DNA of 34,249 nucleotides from Neobacillus kokaensis (GCF_014656545.1 NZ_BNDS01000008.1:171976-206224); one strand, 5' to 3'. Counted from the stretch's first letter, positions 5,945 through 14,714 are shown. A program made the numbers and translations. Notes: generated by a model from the letters alone, not told the origin.

Positions 5945-7243
5945 TCATCCCTTTTTAACCTCTAAAAACCGAATATGATACCCCTCCGCTTCTTTCACCT
6001 TAAACGACCATCCAGCTGCGACTATTTCTAATCCGCCTGTAACCTCTGCATCCGCTATTTGCGAAAGAAACCAGCCACCGAGCGTATCGATATCATCTGC
6101 AGCTAAATCAGTTCCAAGGAGATCATTCATATCACGAATTGGAACTTTAGCATCCACAATATAGTGATTTTCCTCTACCTTGCGGATCTCCGGCACTTCA
6201 TCGGCATCAAACTCGTCCCTGATCTCACCGATTATTTCTTCAATCATGTCCTCCACCGTCACCAGTCCCGAGGTGCCGCCGTATTCATCCATCAAGATTG
6301 CCATTTGAATCCCTTCCTTCTGCATCCGAAGCAGTAAATCATGAATAGGAATTGTTTCAATCGCATGAATCACCGGCTGGACAAACTTTCCTAGATCCCA
6401 TTCAGATCCTTTAATGGCGATTTGCGCTGTTAAAAACATTTTTACGTTAAGCATCCCAATAATATGGTCCTTATCCCCTTCCATCAACGGATAGCGGGTA
6501 TAATTTTCTGTTTTCAGCTGGTGAAAAACCTCCTGCCTCGATGCATCCACTGATATGCAGCTCATTTCTGTGCGCGGGACCATAATTTCCTTTGCAATCC
6601 GCTCGTCAAATTCAAAAATATTATTCAAATATTGCCATTCATTTCGGTTAATTTCCCCGCTCTCATAGCTTTCAGCGAGGAGGATCCTTAATTCTTCCTC
6701 GGAGTGAGCCAGTTCATGTTCGGATGACTGCTTTAAACCAAATAACCTGCCTAAAAACCTAGCCGAACCGTTTAACGCCCAAATGAACGGATACATGACT
6801 TTATAAAAAAGGATCATAGGTTTAGCAAAAAGCAGCGTAATTTGCTCCGCTTTTTGAATAGCGATAGATTTGGGTGTTAATTCCCCTGCGACCACGTGGA
6901 TAAAGGTGACAACGACAAATGCAAGCGTAAACGAAACGATATGTGTGACCGTTTTATTCAAATGGAGCAGCTCCAGCAGCGGATGAAACAGCCGCTCGAC
7001 CGTCGGTTCACCTAGCCATCCAAGTGCCAGCGCCGTCACTGTGATTCCGAGCTGGCAGGCCGATAAATATTCATCCAGATGGGTAACCAGCTGTTTTGCC
7101 GAAACCGCGCTCCGCTTACCTTCCGCAATCAATTGTTCAATCCTTGATCTCCTTACCTTAACAATGGCAAATTCCATCGCTACAAAGAAGCCGGTTAAGG
7201 CAATTAGTATGGCAATAATGACTAGATTTAACAACACCGTCAT
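5945..7243 (-). CDS. CNNM/CorC-type membrane transporter (DUF21, CBS pair, CorC_HlyC), 432 aa
   Basis: Domain order: DUF21 (CNNM) transmembrane domain, about residues 1-190, with the N-terminal motif [20 protein letters not shown]; a CBS pair, about 205-335, with EIMVPRTEM and [20 protein letters not shown]; a C-terminal CorC_HlyC domain ([11 protein letters not shown]). Bacterial homologues often labelled hemolysin include the Bacillus YhdP/YugS group, and Staphylococcus MpfA of this family is implicated in Mg2+ efflux. So Mg2+ or Co2+ efflux is likely; haemolysis is not implied. Start: an in-frame ATG lies 5 codons upstream (7258), but the GGAGGTGG falls between the two ATGs, so 7243 is preferred. 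It is the second divalent-cation transporter in this window, besides the CorA-like gene. The upstream gap holds a 21-bp repeat array. Confidence 0.92.
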   Translation of the reverse strand: MTVLLNLVIIAILIALTGFFVAMEFAIVKVRRSRIEQLIAEGKRSAVSAKQLVTHLDEYLSACQLGITVTALALGWLGEPTVERLFHPLLELLHLNKTVTHIVSFTLAFVVVTFIHVVAGELTPKSIAIQKAEQITLLFAKPMILFYKVMYPFIWALNGSARFLGRLFGLKQSSEHELAHSEEELRILLAESYESGEINRNEWQYLNNIFEFDERIAKEIMVPRTEMSCISVDASRQEVFHQLKTENYTRYPLMEGDKDHIIGMLNVKMFLTAQIAIKGSEWDLGKFVQPVIHAIETIPIHDLLLRMQKEGIQMAILMDEYGGTSGLVTVEDMIEEIIGEIRDEFDADEVPEIRKVEENHYIVDAKVPIRDMNDLLGTDLAADDIDTLGGWFLSQIADAEVTGGLEIVAAGWSFKVKEAEGYHIRFLEVKKG

Positions 7244-7280
7244 TGTATCCACCTCCATTTATTGTATTTTTTAAGGGCTC

Positions 7281-7445
7281 ATATCATTTATCGGTGAACC
7301 CTATTAATTTATCGGCGGTTTTCAACCATTTATCGGCGAACTCTGCTAATTTATCGGCGATTTTCACCACTTATCGGCGAATCCTACTAATTTATCGGCG
7401 ATTTTCACCATTTATCGGCGAATTCTACTAATTCATCGGCGAATC
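7281..7445. repeat. Array of eight 20-21 bp units (TTTATCGGCGA)
   Basis: TATCGG occurs at 7289, 7310, 7331, 7352, 7372, 7393 and 7413, and CATCGG at 7434: spacings 21, 21, 21, 20, 21, 20, 21. Units alternate between two forms (GAAYYCTRCTAA and GATTTTCACCA after the core), giving a higher-order period of 41-42. It fills the gap between the terminator of the 497-aa gene and the start of the CNNM gene. No hairpin is needed to define it. Confidence 0.92.
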
Positions 7446-7460
7446 CACCAAACAGCAATC

Positions 7461-7504
7461 TTTTAATAAAAACAATCCGAAACCGCTTGAGGATTTCGGA
7501 TTGT
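7461..7504 (-). terminator. Rho-independent terminator of the five-repeat TM protein gene
   Basis: On the minus strand ACAATCCGAAA (7504-7494) pairs with TTTCGGATTGT (7482-7472) around an 11-nt loop, followed by TTTTATTAAAA. It is an 11-bp perfect stem 13 nt after the stop codon. Confidence 0.9.
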
Positions 7505-7517
7505 CAGCGCTCAACTT

Positions 7518-9011
7518 CTATAAACGGTCGTCTAGTTTATCATCAAGCTTCTCTAAATATTTCGCGGCAAATGCCTTTCCGCCAAGTCCGAAGGCCAGTC
7601 CAAAGGCAAGCGCCAGACCGCCGAGGACGAGAATGAAGGCAGCATTGACGATGGAATGAGCGACACCGAGCTGATCTAATGCCATAAAGATCGTAATCGT
7701 AAAGATAGCATATTTCGCGACCGCAGCAAGGGTGCGTGAATAAGTGTTTTTTAAGATGTTCTGTAAAATCCGTTCCACTAGATGGCCTAAATATAAGCCA
7801 ATTCCTAAAATTAACAGTGCCGTTAACACCATCGGCAGATAGGCAATAATTCCTGTTGCCAAGGTAACTAGGAAGTCTAAATGAACAAGTTGTAAGGCTT
7901 CTGCTGTAAATAATAGAATAATCACGATTTTTACAAGCAGCCCAACAATTTGTGACAAGGTATTTTTCTCAGGTGTAAGTGCGCCGATACCCATTTGGTG
8001 GAAAATAGAATCAAATCGTAAGCGCCATAGCAGCTGTGTGACGATTTTTTCCACCCATTTTCCTAAAGCAATACCCGCGAGAATCAGGATGATAGCAGCA
8101 ATGATGTTTGGAATCAGGGTCAAAATATCATGAAGCATCGCGATTGCGGGTTCCGAAATCCCTCTAAGATCTAATTTTTCCAAAGCCGTTATTATCGTTG
8201 GAATTAAGATGAGGATGAACACAATGTTTCCAATAATAGTGGAAATATTAGGCCCCTCCGGTGTTTTCATGAATCCGAAGCGTTCGCCGATTCGGTCTGC
8301 ACCAATCCCCTTTAAAAAGTTGGTTAAAATATCGCGGACCAACTTTGCTACGAGCCAGCCGATAAACACGATCAATGCGGCAGCAAATAGCTTTGGAATG
8401 AAGCTCAACATGGTTGACAGCGCATGTGTGAACGGTTCAGAAATCCCCTCTATATGCAATGCGCTCAAGACTGCTGGTAAAAATAGCAGCAGGACAAAAT
8501 AGAAAACTGTTTTGGCAATACTATTAATTTTTTGGGCTGCCTCAAGCCTGGTTTTAGCCATTTTCCATTGAACCAGACGATCCTGGAAGTGAAACATATC
8601 GGCTGCTTTTGTAAACAGCAGGCGGATGAGATAGGCAGTCACCCATGCTAGCAGCAGGATAAGAGCTGCTTTTAATAGGTTAGGAATCGCCGCAGTTATC
8701 GTCGATACCATGTTAACGAGCGGCTCTGCGATTAAGTGCAGATTCAACATGTTGAAAAAGATAATCCAAACAAAAACTAGCAGCATATAGTAGACTATTT
8801 TTCCAATGACCGATTCGGCGGAGTGTTTCCCCGTTCCAACCTTCCCAAATACCTTATCGTCAAAGCTTGTTTTCTTTAATGCGGCTTCTACAGCCTTGCC
8901 AATCCCCTTTGCCGCAAGCCAGCCAATTAATAAAACTAAAAGTGCTAATAATACATGGGGAATTTGGTCGGTGTATATGTACCAGCCATTTAAAATATCT
9001 CTACCTCTCAT
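7518..9011 (-). CDS. Conserved-TM-helix repeat membrane protein (mechanosensitive-channel-like), 497 aa
   Basis: The protein is five copies of a unit of about 92-96 residues. Each contains a motif of the type IP(N/K/H)xxxAxxxLxxGWxxxxxV, the conserved TM helix of PF05552. The IP/LP dipeptides are at residues 17, 109, 205, 300 and 392. Units also share (G)I(S/A)EP upstream of the IP (at about 95, 190 and 285). Members of this family are usually annotated as mechanosensitive ion channels, but no MscS beta-domain is visible, so channel activity is inference. ATG 9011 follows AAGGAGA by 8-9 nt. A sigma-B promoter lies 39-63 nt upstream, divergent from that of the lipoprotein gene, which points to a role in general or osmotic stress. 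A strong terminator follows. Confidence 0.88.
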   Translation of the reverse strand: MRGRDILNGWYIYTDQIPHVLLALLVLLIGWLAAKGIGKAVEAALKKTSFDDKVFGKVGTGKHSAESVIGKIVYYMLLVFVWIIFFNMLNLHLIAEPLVNMVSTITAAIPNLLKAALILLLAWVTAYLIRLLFTKAADMFHFQDRLVQWKMAKTRLEAAQKINSIAKTVFYFVLLLFLPAVLSALHIEGISEPFTHALSTMLSFIPKLFAAALIVFIGWLVAKLVRDILTNFLKGIGADRIGERFGFMKTPEGPNISTIIGNIVFILILIPTIITALEKLDLRGISEPAIAMLHDILTLIPNIIAAIILILAGIALGKWVEKIVTQLLWRLRFDSIFHQMGIGALTPEKNTLSQIVGLLVKIVIILLFTAEALQLVHLDFLVTLATGIIAYLPMVLTALLILGIGLYLGHLVERILQNILKNTYSRTLAAVAKYAIFTITIFMALDQLGVAHSIVNAAFILVLGGLALAFGLAFGLGGKAFAAKYLEKLDDKLDDRL

Positions 9012-9049
9012 TTACCATCTCTCCTTCGCATTATTGTTTGGTAGGTGTA

Positions 9050-9074
9050 ATACCCGGCACTCTCATTTTCAAAC
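9050..9074 (-). promoter_or_regulatory. Sigma-B promoter of the five-repeat TM protein gene
   Basis: On the minus strand GTTTGA (9074-9069), 13 nt, GGGTAT (9055-9050). The -10 is perfect for sigma-B. The start codon is 38 nt downstream. It is back to back with the sigma-B promoter at 9091-9116. Confidence 0.8.
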
Positions 9075-9090
9075 ACCTTGTTTTTAACAG

Positions 9091-9116
9091 GTTTCGTTTA
9101 CTAATTTGATGGGAAT
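9091..9116 (+). promoter_or_regulatory. Sigma-B promoter of the lipoprotein gene
   Basis: GTTTCG (9091-9096), 14 nt, GGGAAT (9111-9116), fitting GTTTAA-N12-15-GGGWAW. The start codon at 9157 is 40 nt downstream, so the in-frame ATGs at 9106 and 9109 cannot be the start from this promoter. Confidence 0.72.
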
Positions 9117-9156
9117 ATATTCAGCAATCCAATTTACCAAAAAAGGAGGAGTTAAA

Positions 9157-9456
9157 ATGAAAAAGATTTTAACAAGCAGCTTGGCTGTGATGCTGACTTT
9201 CGGCGGTTTAGCTGGCTGCGGCGATGGGGTCGACCAGGATAACGGCATCAATGATGGTGAACAGAAGGATGCAATTGATAAAGATACAAAAGAGGACTCA
9301 AAAGAAGGCTTTGAGAAGGCTAAGGAAAATATGAAAGAAGTTAAAAAGGACGTAGAGAAGAAATTAGAAGAAGAAGGCTACGGGGATGGCGTTGATCAGG
9401 ATAACATAGACAACGATGGAAAAACAGATGATAAGGAAGATAACAAAAGACCTTAA
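9157..9456 (+). CDS. Small acidic lipoprotein, 99 aa, sigma-B controlled
   Basis: ATG 9157 follows AAAGGAGGAG. The first 22 residues are a lipoprotein signal peptide: MKK, a hydrophobic core, and lipobox LAGC with Cys at 22, so the mature protein should be diacylglyceryl-anchored on the outer face of the membrane. The mature part is highly charged, with two similar segments, GDGVDQDNGINDG (23-35) and GDGVDQDNIDNDG, flanking a Lys/Glu-rich helical stretch (KEGFEKAKENMKEVKKDVEK). The two Asp/Asn/Gly segments look like possible Ca2+-binding loops, but that is a guess. The CsbD-family gene follows behind a second sigma-B promoter. Confidence 0.85.
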   Translation: MKKILTSSLAVMLTFGGLAGCGDGVDQDNGINDGEQKDAIDKDTKEDSKEGFEKAKENMKEVKKDVEKKLEEEGYGDGVDQDNIDNDGKTDDKEDNKRP

Positions 9457-9464
9457 AATAGGAT

Positions 9465-9490
9465 GTTTCATAGTTTTACACATTGGGTAC
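9465..9490 (+). promoter_or_regulatory. Sigma-B promoter of the CsbD-family gene
   Basis: GTTTCA (9465-9470), 14 nt, GGGTAC (9485-9490), placed 37 nt upstream of ATG 9528. CsbD genes are classic sigma-B targets in Bacillus, which supports the call. Confidence 0.78.
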
Positions 9491-9527
9491 TAGATTAATA
9501 GAACAATTTAAAGAGGAGGAATTGGAT

Positions 9528-9698
9528 ATGAATGAAGACAAGGTAAAAGGCGGTCTTGATCAAGTAAAAGGTGAAGCAAAAGAGCAATGGGGTAAATTAA
9601 CCGACGACCGTTCGACTGAAGCTGAAGGAAAAATTGATAAAGCGAAAGGCAAAGTCAGAGAAGGCGTTGGAGAATTAAAGGATAAGTTTAAAGAATGA
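9528..9698 (+). CDS. CsbD-family general stress protein, 56 aa
   Basis: A small, very hydrophilic helical protein with the family pattern: MNEDKVKGGLDQVKGEAKEQ, then WGKLTDD, EAEGKIDKAKGKVREGVGE, ending KDKFKE. Function at molecular level is unknown; Bacillus subtilis csbD is a sigma-B regulon member. Start: ATG 9528 has GAGGAGGAA upstream. The in-frame ATG at 9483 lies inside the sigma-B promoter and is rejected. The gene is followed by a strong terminator that separates this plus-strand stress locus from the end of the nuo operon. Confidence 0.93.
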   Translation: MNEDKVKGGLDQVKGEAKEQWGKLTDDRSTEAEGKIDKAKGKVREGVGELKDKFKE

Positions 9699-9703
9699 GG
9701 AAA

Positions 9704-9737
9704 AGCCAGCTGCACATTTTAAGCAGCTGGCTTTTTT
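9704..9737 (+). terminator. Terminator after csbD, possibly bidirectional
   Basis: AGCCAGCTGC (9704-9713), 9-nt loop, GCAGCTGGCT (9723-9732), TTTTTT. On the minus strand the stem is followed by TTTTCC, so it may also end nuo transcription, which stops 21 nt away. Confidence 0.92.
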
Positions 9738-9740
9738 GCC

Positions 9741-9753
9741 GGTGTCAGGCACC
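9741..9753. repeat. GGTGTCAGGCACC short interspersed motif, copy 1
   Basis: A 13-nt near-palindrome, GGTGTCAGGCACC, just after the csbD terminator and before the end of nuoN. Other copies are at 14673 and 22974. I recall the same motif (GGTGCCTGACACC) as common between genes in Bacillaceae. Confidence 0.6.
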
Positions 9754-9758
9754 AACTC

Positions 9759-11279
9759 TTATTTAAAGAAATCCCCGATAACATCCATGTTATTCTGCAT
9801 GAAGTCGAAGGCGATGTTTGGCATGACGCCTAGTAGGACGGAGCCGACAACAGCAATAATCAATACAACAAGAATACCAAATGGAATGTTAAACTTACTT
9901 TCATCCTCAGCTGGGCGGAAGAACATTTGTGTCATAACACTGAAATAGTAGAAGTATGACACCACGGTGGTCGCAATCATGATTGACGCAAGTACATAAT
10001 GTCCGGGTTCCGCGTAAAACGCACCAATAAAGATGTTTAATTTACCAATAAAGCCTGCTGTTCCTGGGAAGCCTGCTAAGGAAACAAGCAAGATACCCAT
10101 CGCAACAGCTAATACTGGTGCTCGGCGGTATAAACCGGCAAAGTCAGCAATCTTCGTTGAACCTGCTTTTTCCGTCACCACTTGGATAATCGCAAATGCG
10201 CCAAGGTTCATCAAAAGATAGGCAAGCAGGTAGAACCAAATAGATTGGAACATATTTGTCGTTAGCGACGTTAAGGCCACTAGCAAGTAACCCGCATGGG
10301 CAATACTTGAATAAGCAAACATCCGTTTAATATCCGACTGCCTTAAGGCAACAACGTTACCAATGATCATCGTTGCACCGGCAATGACTGCTAGGTAGTT
10401 CTGCATGTCGTATAAAATTGGAATCGAATCTTGCCCTTTTGTTGCCGCAAAGCCAAACACAGTCAGCAAAATGCGGATGACAATGACAAAGCCGGCAATT
10501 TTTGAAACGACACTCAAGAATGCGGTAACTGGTGTTGCAGCACCTTGGTAAACGTCAGGCGCCCACATATGGAACGGTGCGGCTGCCAGTTTAAACGCTA
10601 AACCAACGACAATCATCAAGAAAGCTAATGTAAGCAGATAGACATGGTTGCTATCAGCGAGTGCAGCAAGCTGGCTCGCCATTTCAAGCAAATTCGTTGT
10701 GCCGGTTAAACCGTACACATAGCTCATCCCGAACAAAACAATTGCACTGGAAATACTGCCATTAACTACGTACTTCATGGCCGATTCATTGGACTGACCA
10801 TGGAATTTACGAATACCAGCCAATATATAAGAACTTATTGATAACAACTCAAGCCCGATGAATAGCGTAATTAAATCGCCGCTTGAAGTCATTACCATGG
10901 CGCCAAGCATGGCAGTCATAAGCAAATAATAAAACTCAGCTTGATAGCGTTCAACACCGTCTTTTGGTTCATAGCTGACGGCTAAAAATAATACGAGCGC
11001 ACCGCCGACAAGAATTAGCAGTTTAAACGCTAAGGCAAAGCTGTCAATCCGGAATGTGTCATGCAAAATCGATTGAACCGGGCCGCCGATCATCGAGGCT
11101 GTTGATACCAATGCAGCAAATGTTGCAGCAATTCCGATCCAGCCAAGGATTTTTCGGTCCAATGTTTTTGGCATAAATAAATCCATTAATATAAGGATGG
11201 CAATCACACCCAGGATAAGAAATTCTGGTGTCATGATGCTCCAGTTTAGTTGTGAAAATGTCTCAAGACTCAAGTCCAA
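9759..11279 (-). CDS. nuoN: NADH-quinone oxidoreductase subunit N, 506 aa
   Basis: A proton-pumping antiporter-like membrane subunit of respiratory complex I, with about 14 membrane helices. It has the family motif AAAPFHMWAPDVYQGAATP and FAYSSIAHAGYLL around the broken helix. Length and ends fit bacterial NuoN. The start is TTG 11279, immediately after the nuoM stop. It has AGGAGGG overlapping the nuoM end; the next ATG (codon 16) would remove a conserved N-terminal segment. It is the last gene of the nuo operon, with the csbD terminator beyond it. Confidence 0.96.
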   Translation of the reverse strand: MDLSLETFSQLNWSIMTPEFLILGVIAILILMDLFMPKTLDRKILGWIGIAATFAALVSTASMIGGPVQSILHDTFRIDSFALAFKLLILVGGALVLFLAVSYEPKDGVERYQAEFYYLLMTAMLGAMVMTSSGDLITLFIGLELLSISSYILAGIRKFHGQSNESAMKYVVNGSISSAIVLFGMSYVYGLTGTTNLLEMASQLAALADSNHVYLLTLAFLMIVVGLAFKLAAAPFHMWAPDVYQGAATPVTAFLSVVSKIAGFVIVIRILLTVFGFAATKGQDSIPILYDMQNYLAVIAGATMIIGNVVALRQSDIKRMFAYSSIAHAGYLLVALTSLTTNMFQSIWFYLLAYLLMNLGAFAIIQVVTEKAGSTKIADFAGLYRRAPVLAVAMGILLVSLAGFPGTAGFIGKLNIFIGAFYAEPGHYVLASIMIATTVVSYFYYFSVMTQMFFRPAEDESKFNIPFGILVVLIIAVVGSVLLGVMPNIAFDFMQNNMDVIGDFFK

Positions 11280-12785
11280 TCACCCTCCTAACCCAAGCAT
11301 GATAGTCTCAAGTGTGGCTTGAAGCGGTGAACTTAGAACACTTGGGTAAACACCAATTAACACAATTAACGCCATTAACACAAACACTGGTACTAATTCA
11401 ACGCCGCGAAGATCAAGCACCCCGTCAAATTCACGGTGTGCTTTGCCATACGTCATGCCAAGAACGGCGCGAAGCAGGTAAGCAGCCGTCATGATAATAC
11501 CAATCGTTCCGACAGCGGCAATCCATGGCTGTACTTTAAACAAGCCTAAGAATGCCATAAATTCGCTGACGAAGCCGGACATACCAGGAAGTCCTAGAGA
11601 AGCCATTGCCCCGGCAAGCAAGAAGCCTGCTGCAAGCGGCATTCCCTTCGCCAAGCCGCCCAGATTTTCGATCAGAGAAGTATCCGTGCGCTCGTACAGT
11701 ACGCCAACAAGGAAGAACAATAGAGCAGAAATCAAGCCGTGTGATACCGCTTGGAAAATTGCCCCTTGAATCCCTGCTTCGTTCATGGCAGCAAGTCCGA
11801 TTAACACGATTCCCATATGAGAAATAGAGGAATAGGCCAATACCATTTTAAAGTCTGTTTGAATAAACGCTAGGAACGCCCCGTAAAGCAGGTTAATGAC
11901 GCCAAGAATGGCGATAAGCGTTGCAAGCTTTTCAAACTGCTGAGGGAAAATTCCCATGCCGAAACGGATTAACCCGTAGGCACCAATTTTTAAGAGAATA
12001 CCAGAGTGAATCATAACAACGGATGGCGGTGCTTGAACGTGCACGCGCAGCATCCAGCTATGCAATGGAAAAATCGGTAACTTCACACCGAAAGCAACTA
12101 ATAACGCAATGAACAAGCCAAGCTTAAAGCCGCCTTTAAATAATTGAGGGTCAGCCACCATCTGCTTTAACATCTCGATATTCGTTGTGCCTGTTTTCGC
12201 AAACAATACCATAATCACAATTAACAGAACAGCTGAACCTAAACCGTTATAGATTAAGAAGCTGTATGCTGCCTTTTCTTTTTCAAAATAACCCCATTTT
12301 CCGATTAAGAAGAATGTCGGAATTAACGTTACTTCAAAGAAGATGAAGAACAGGATTAAGTTTTCTGCTGTAAATACGCCAAGCATGCCCGTTACTAACA
12401 GAAGGAACAGCATGAAGTAGCCTTTCCATTCTTTTTTAATAAACTTGCAGGCGCCGATTGCTGCTAGTGTTGAAATAACGGAAGTCAATACAACCATCAA
12501 CAGCTGGAAGCCATTAATACCGAGCTCGTAATAGACTGAGAAAATCGGCTCTTGGACGTTAATGCCACGGAACTGAATCCATGGAACCGACACGGAAAAA
12601 TCAGATAGATTTTTCCCTGCAAGAAAATGCGCATAAACCGCAAGTGATAGAAGCAGTGCCGGCAGTGTGGCGAGAAAGCCGACTGCCTTGATGGCTTTTT
12701 CCTGCGCCTTCGGTATTATTGCCAGAACGATAATACCTAGTAAAGGGGAGAATACTAGGATTGAAAGTATGGAATGTAAATTCAT
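11280..12785 (-). CDS. nuoM: NADH-quinone oxidoreductase subunit M, 501 aa
   Basis: The second antiporter-like subunit of complex I, about 14 membrane helices. Diagnostic stretches: FFEVTLIPTFFLIGKWGY (with the conserved Glu), VKLPIFPLHSWMLRVHVQAP and LAYSSISHMGIVLIGLA. Start ATG 12785 overlaps the nuoL stop by 4 nt (ATGA), so translation is probably coupled. It acts in the membrane arm, where quinone reduction energy drives H+ translocation. Confidence 0.96.
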   Translation of the reverse strand: MNLHSILSILVFSPLLGIIVLAIIPKAQEKAIKAVGFLATLPALLLSLAVYAHFLAGKNLSDFSVSVPWIQFRGINVQEPIFSVYYELGINGFQLLMVVLTSVISTLAAIGACKFIKKEWKGYFMLFLLLVTGMLGVFTAENLILFFIFFEVTLIPTFFLIGKWGYFEKEKAAYSFLIYNGLGSAVLLIVIMVLFAKTGTTNIEMLKQMVADPQLFKGGFKLGLFIALLVAFGVKLPIFPLHSWMLRVHVQAPPSVVMIHSGILLKIGAYGLIRFGMGIFPQQFEKLATLIAILGVINLLYGAFLAFIQTDFKMVLAYSSISHMGIVLIGLAAMNEAGIQGAIFQAVSHGLISALLFFLVGVLYERTDTSLIENLGGLAKGMPLAAGFLLAGAMASLGLPGMSGFVSEFMAFLGLFKVQPWIAAVGTIGIIMTAAYLLRAVLGMTYGKAHREFDGVLDLRGVELVPVFVLMALIVLIGVYPSVLSSPLQATLETIMLGLGG

Positions 12786-14650
12786 CGTAAGTACCCCCCT
12801 GTTAGTGCATAGATGACGACCAGAACCGCGAGGCCAAGGAAGGCCACGGCACCGTATGTCTGTACCTGCCCGGACTGCATTTTCGAGCCCGTACGTCCAA
12901 GCCCTTGAACAATCCCGGTTACGCCTTTGACGATTCCTTCTACAAGGAAGACGTCAATGAATCGCAGCAGATAGCTGAAGCCAGTTACAAACGCAACAAC
13001 TGTCAGCTTATAGAATTCGTCGATATAGTATTTGTTGTTTAAAACCGTGTGCAGCATGTCGCCTTTGCCGCTGAGCCAGTCAGGAGCAATCGAACGCTTG
13101 CCGTAAATTAAGTAAGCTAATAGAATGCCTGCCAATGAAACAACGGTGGCAGCAATCATAATCCATGCAGGACCTTCGATATGACTGTGTCCGAGCGCTG
13201 GGTTGCCGTCCACGAGCCAGTCACCAAGGAAAGAGCCGAACCATGGTGTGTTGACATAACCAGCCACAACCGCCAAGATGCCAAGCAGCACCATTGGCAT
13301 GGTCATCACAGATGGTGATTCGTGTACATCTTTCTGTTTTCCGCGTTTTTCCCCGGTGAAGACCATAAAGAACAAGCGGAACATATAGAATGCCGTCATA
13401 AAGGCAGCGATTAATGCCAATAAGAAGAGAACAGGGTGTCCACCTTCCCATGCGGCGACTAAAATTTCGTCTTTACTGAAGAAACCGGATAATCCCGGTA
13501 CCCCGCTGATCGCAAGTGTTCCAATTAGGAATAGCGGTGCAGTCAGCTTTAATTTCTTCCAAAGCCCGCCCATTTCCTCGATGTTCTGCGTATGCACCGC
13601 ATGAATCACGGAACCGGCAGCAAGGAATAATAATGCCTTGAAAAAGGCGTGTGTCATCAAGTGGAACACACCGGCAACATAACCGGCAGAACCAAGTGCA
13701 AGCATCATGTAGCCCAGCTGTGAAACAGTTGAGTACGCAAGCACACGCTTAATATCTGTTTGAACAAGACCGATGCTGGCAGCAAAAATCGCTGTAATAC
13801 CACCGATCGTGGCAACGGTTAAGAGTGCTGTTTTACTAGCTGTGAACAATGGGAATAGTGCAGCTACTAAGTATACCCCGGCAGCAACCATTGTTGCGGC
13901 GTGGATCAACGCAGATACAGGCGTCGGTCCTTCCATCGCGTCCGGAAGCCATGTATGAAGCGGGAACTGACCCGACTTCCCGACCGCTCCGATAAAAATT
14001 AGGATCGCCGTTAAGGTAATCATCGTGTTTGATACCCCACCAGCTTCAACAGCATTAAAAATCTCACTGTATTCAAAGCTCTTTGTTTGCCAGAAAAGAA
14101 GAATCATCCCAATTAAGAGACCAACGTCCCCGATACGGGTCATGATGAAGGCCTTTTTCGCAGCTGCCTTCGCTTCTTCCTTGTAATAATAGAATCCAAT
14201 TAATAAGAAGGAACCAACACCAACCAGTTCCCAGAAAATATAGGTTTGCAGAATGTTAGGCGAAATAACGAGGCCCAGCATTGCAAAGGTGAACAACCCT
14301 AAATAGGCATAGAATATGTGGAACCGCTCGTCTCCGTGCATATAGCCTTTGGAGTAGGTATGTACCAAAAAACTTACGAGCGACACAATAAACAGCATTA
14401 ATGCATTTAATTGGTTCACTTCAAAGCCCGCTGTTAGATGCAAATCCCCTATCGTGAGCCAGTTAAATTTCGCAAGGTAGCTCGGCTCTGAAAAGCGCTC
14501 AAATAATACTAGAATAGAGAAAACAAGCGACGCCAATGTCAGGAGAATTCCCACATACGCGCTCGCCTCCCTCAATCGCTTACCGATCAGAAGAAGGATC
14601 ATAAACGATAATAGCGGGAAAAGCGGTATCAGCCATGCATTTTCCATCAT
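12782..14650 (-). CDS. nuoL: NADH-quinone oxidoreductase subunit L, 622 aa
   Basis: The largest antiporter-like subunit, at the distal end of the membrane arm, with the long amphipathic helix near the C-terminus expected for NuoL. Signature stretches: FWELVGVGSFLLIGFYY, GKSGQFPLHTWLPDAMEG, and LAYSTVSQLGYMM. Two in-frame alternatives exist (TTG 14656, ATG 14647). AAGGGG is 8 nt before ATG 14650, which I chose. The gap to nuoK (64 nt) contains a GGTGTCAGGCACC motif. Confidence 0.96.
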   Translation of the reverse strand: MMENAWLIPLFPLLSFMILLLIGKRLREASAYVGILLTLASLVFSILVLFERFSEPSYLAKFNWLTIGDLHLTAGFEVNQLNALMLFIVSLVSFLVHTYSKGYMHGDERFHIFYAYLGLFTFAMLGLVISPNILQTYIFWELVGVGSFLLIGFYYYKEEAKAAAKKAFIMTRIGDVGLLIGMILLFWQTKSFEYSEIFNAVEAGGVSNTMITLTAILIFIGAVGKSGQFPLHTWLPDAMEGPTPVSALIHAATMVAAGVYLVAALFPLFTASKTALLTVATIGGITAIFAASIGLVQTDIKRVLAYSTVSQLGYMMLALGSAGYVAGVFHLMTHAFFKALLFLAAGSVIHAVHTQNIEEMGGLWKKLKLTAPLFLIGTLAISGVPGLSGFFSKDEILVAAWEGGHPVLFLLALIAAFMTAFYMFRLFFMVFTGEKRGKQKDVHESPSVMTMPMVLLGILAVVAGYVNTPWFGSFLGDWLVDGNPALGHSHIEGPAWIMIAATVVSLAGILLAYLIYGKRSIAPDWLSGKGDMLHTVLNNKYYIDEFYKLTVVAFVTGFSYLLRFIDVFLVEGIVKGVTGIVQGLGRTGSKMQSGQVQTYGAVAFLGLAVLVVIYALTGGYLR

Positions 14651-14672
14651 TATCAAATCCCCTTTTCAAATG

Positions 14673-14685
14673 GGTGTCAGGCACC
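14673..14685. repeat. GGTGTCAGGCACC short interspersed motif, copy 2 (inside the nuo operon)
   Basis: Identical to copy 1. Together with GACACC at 14699-14704 it can form an 8-bp stem in the nuo mRNA between nuoK and nuoL. Confidence 0.6.
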
Positions 14686-14714
14686 ACTTGCGGCATCCGA
14701 CACCATAAAGGTAT

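Noticed and set aside
5945..7243. Haemolysin toxin
   Set aside because: The HlyC/CorC label is historical; the domain order DUF21-CBS-CorC_HlyC is that of a cation transporter.
9106..9156. Upstream ATGs for the lipoprotein gene
   Set aside because: They overlap the sigma-B -10 region, and the lipoprotein signal peptide starts at 9157.
13221..13451. 76-aa minus-strand frame inside nuoL
   Set aside because: Out-of-frame shadow of the nuoL coding region.
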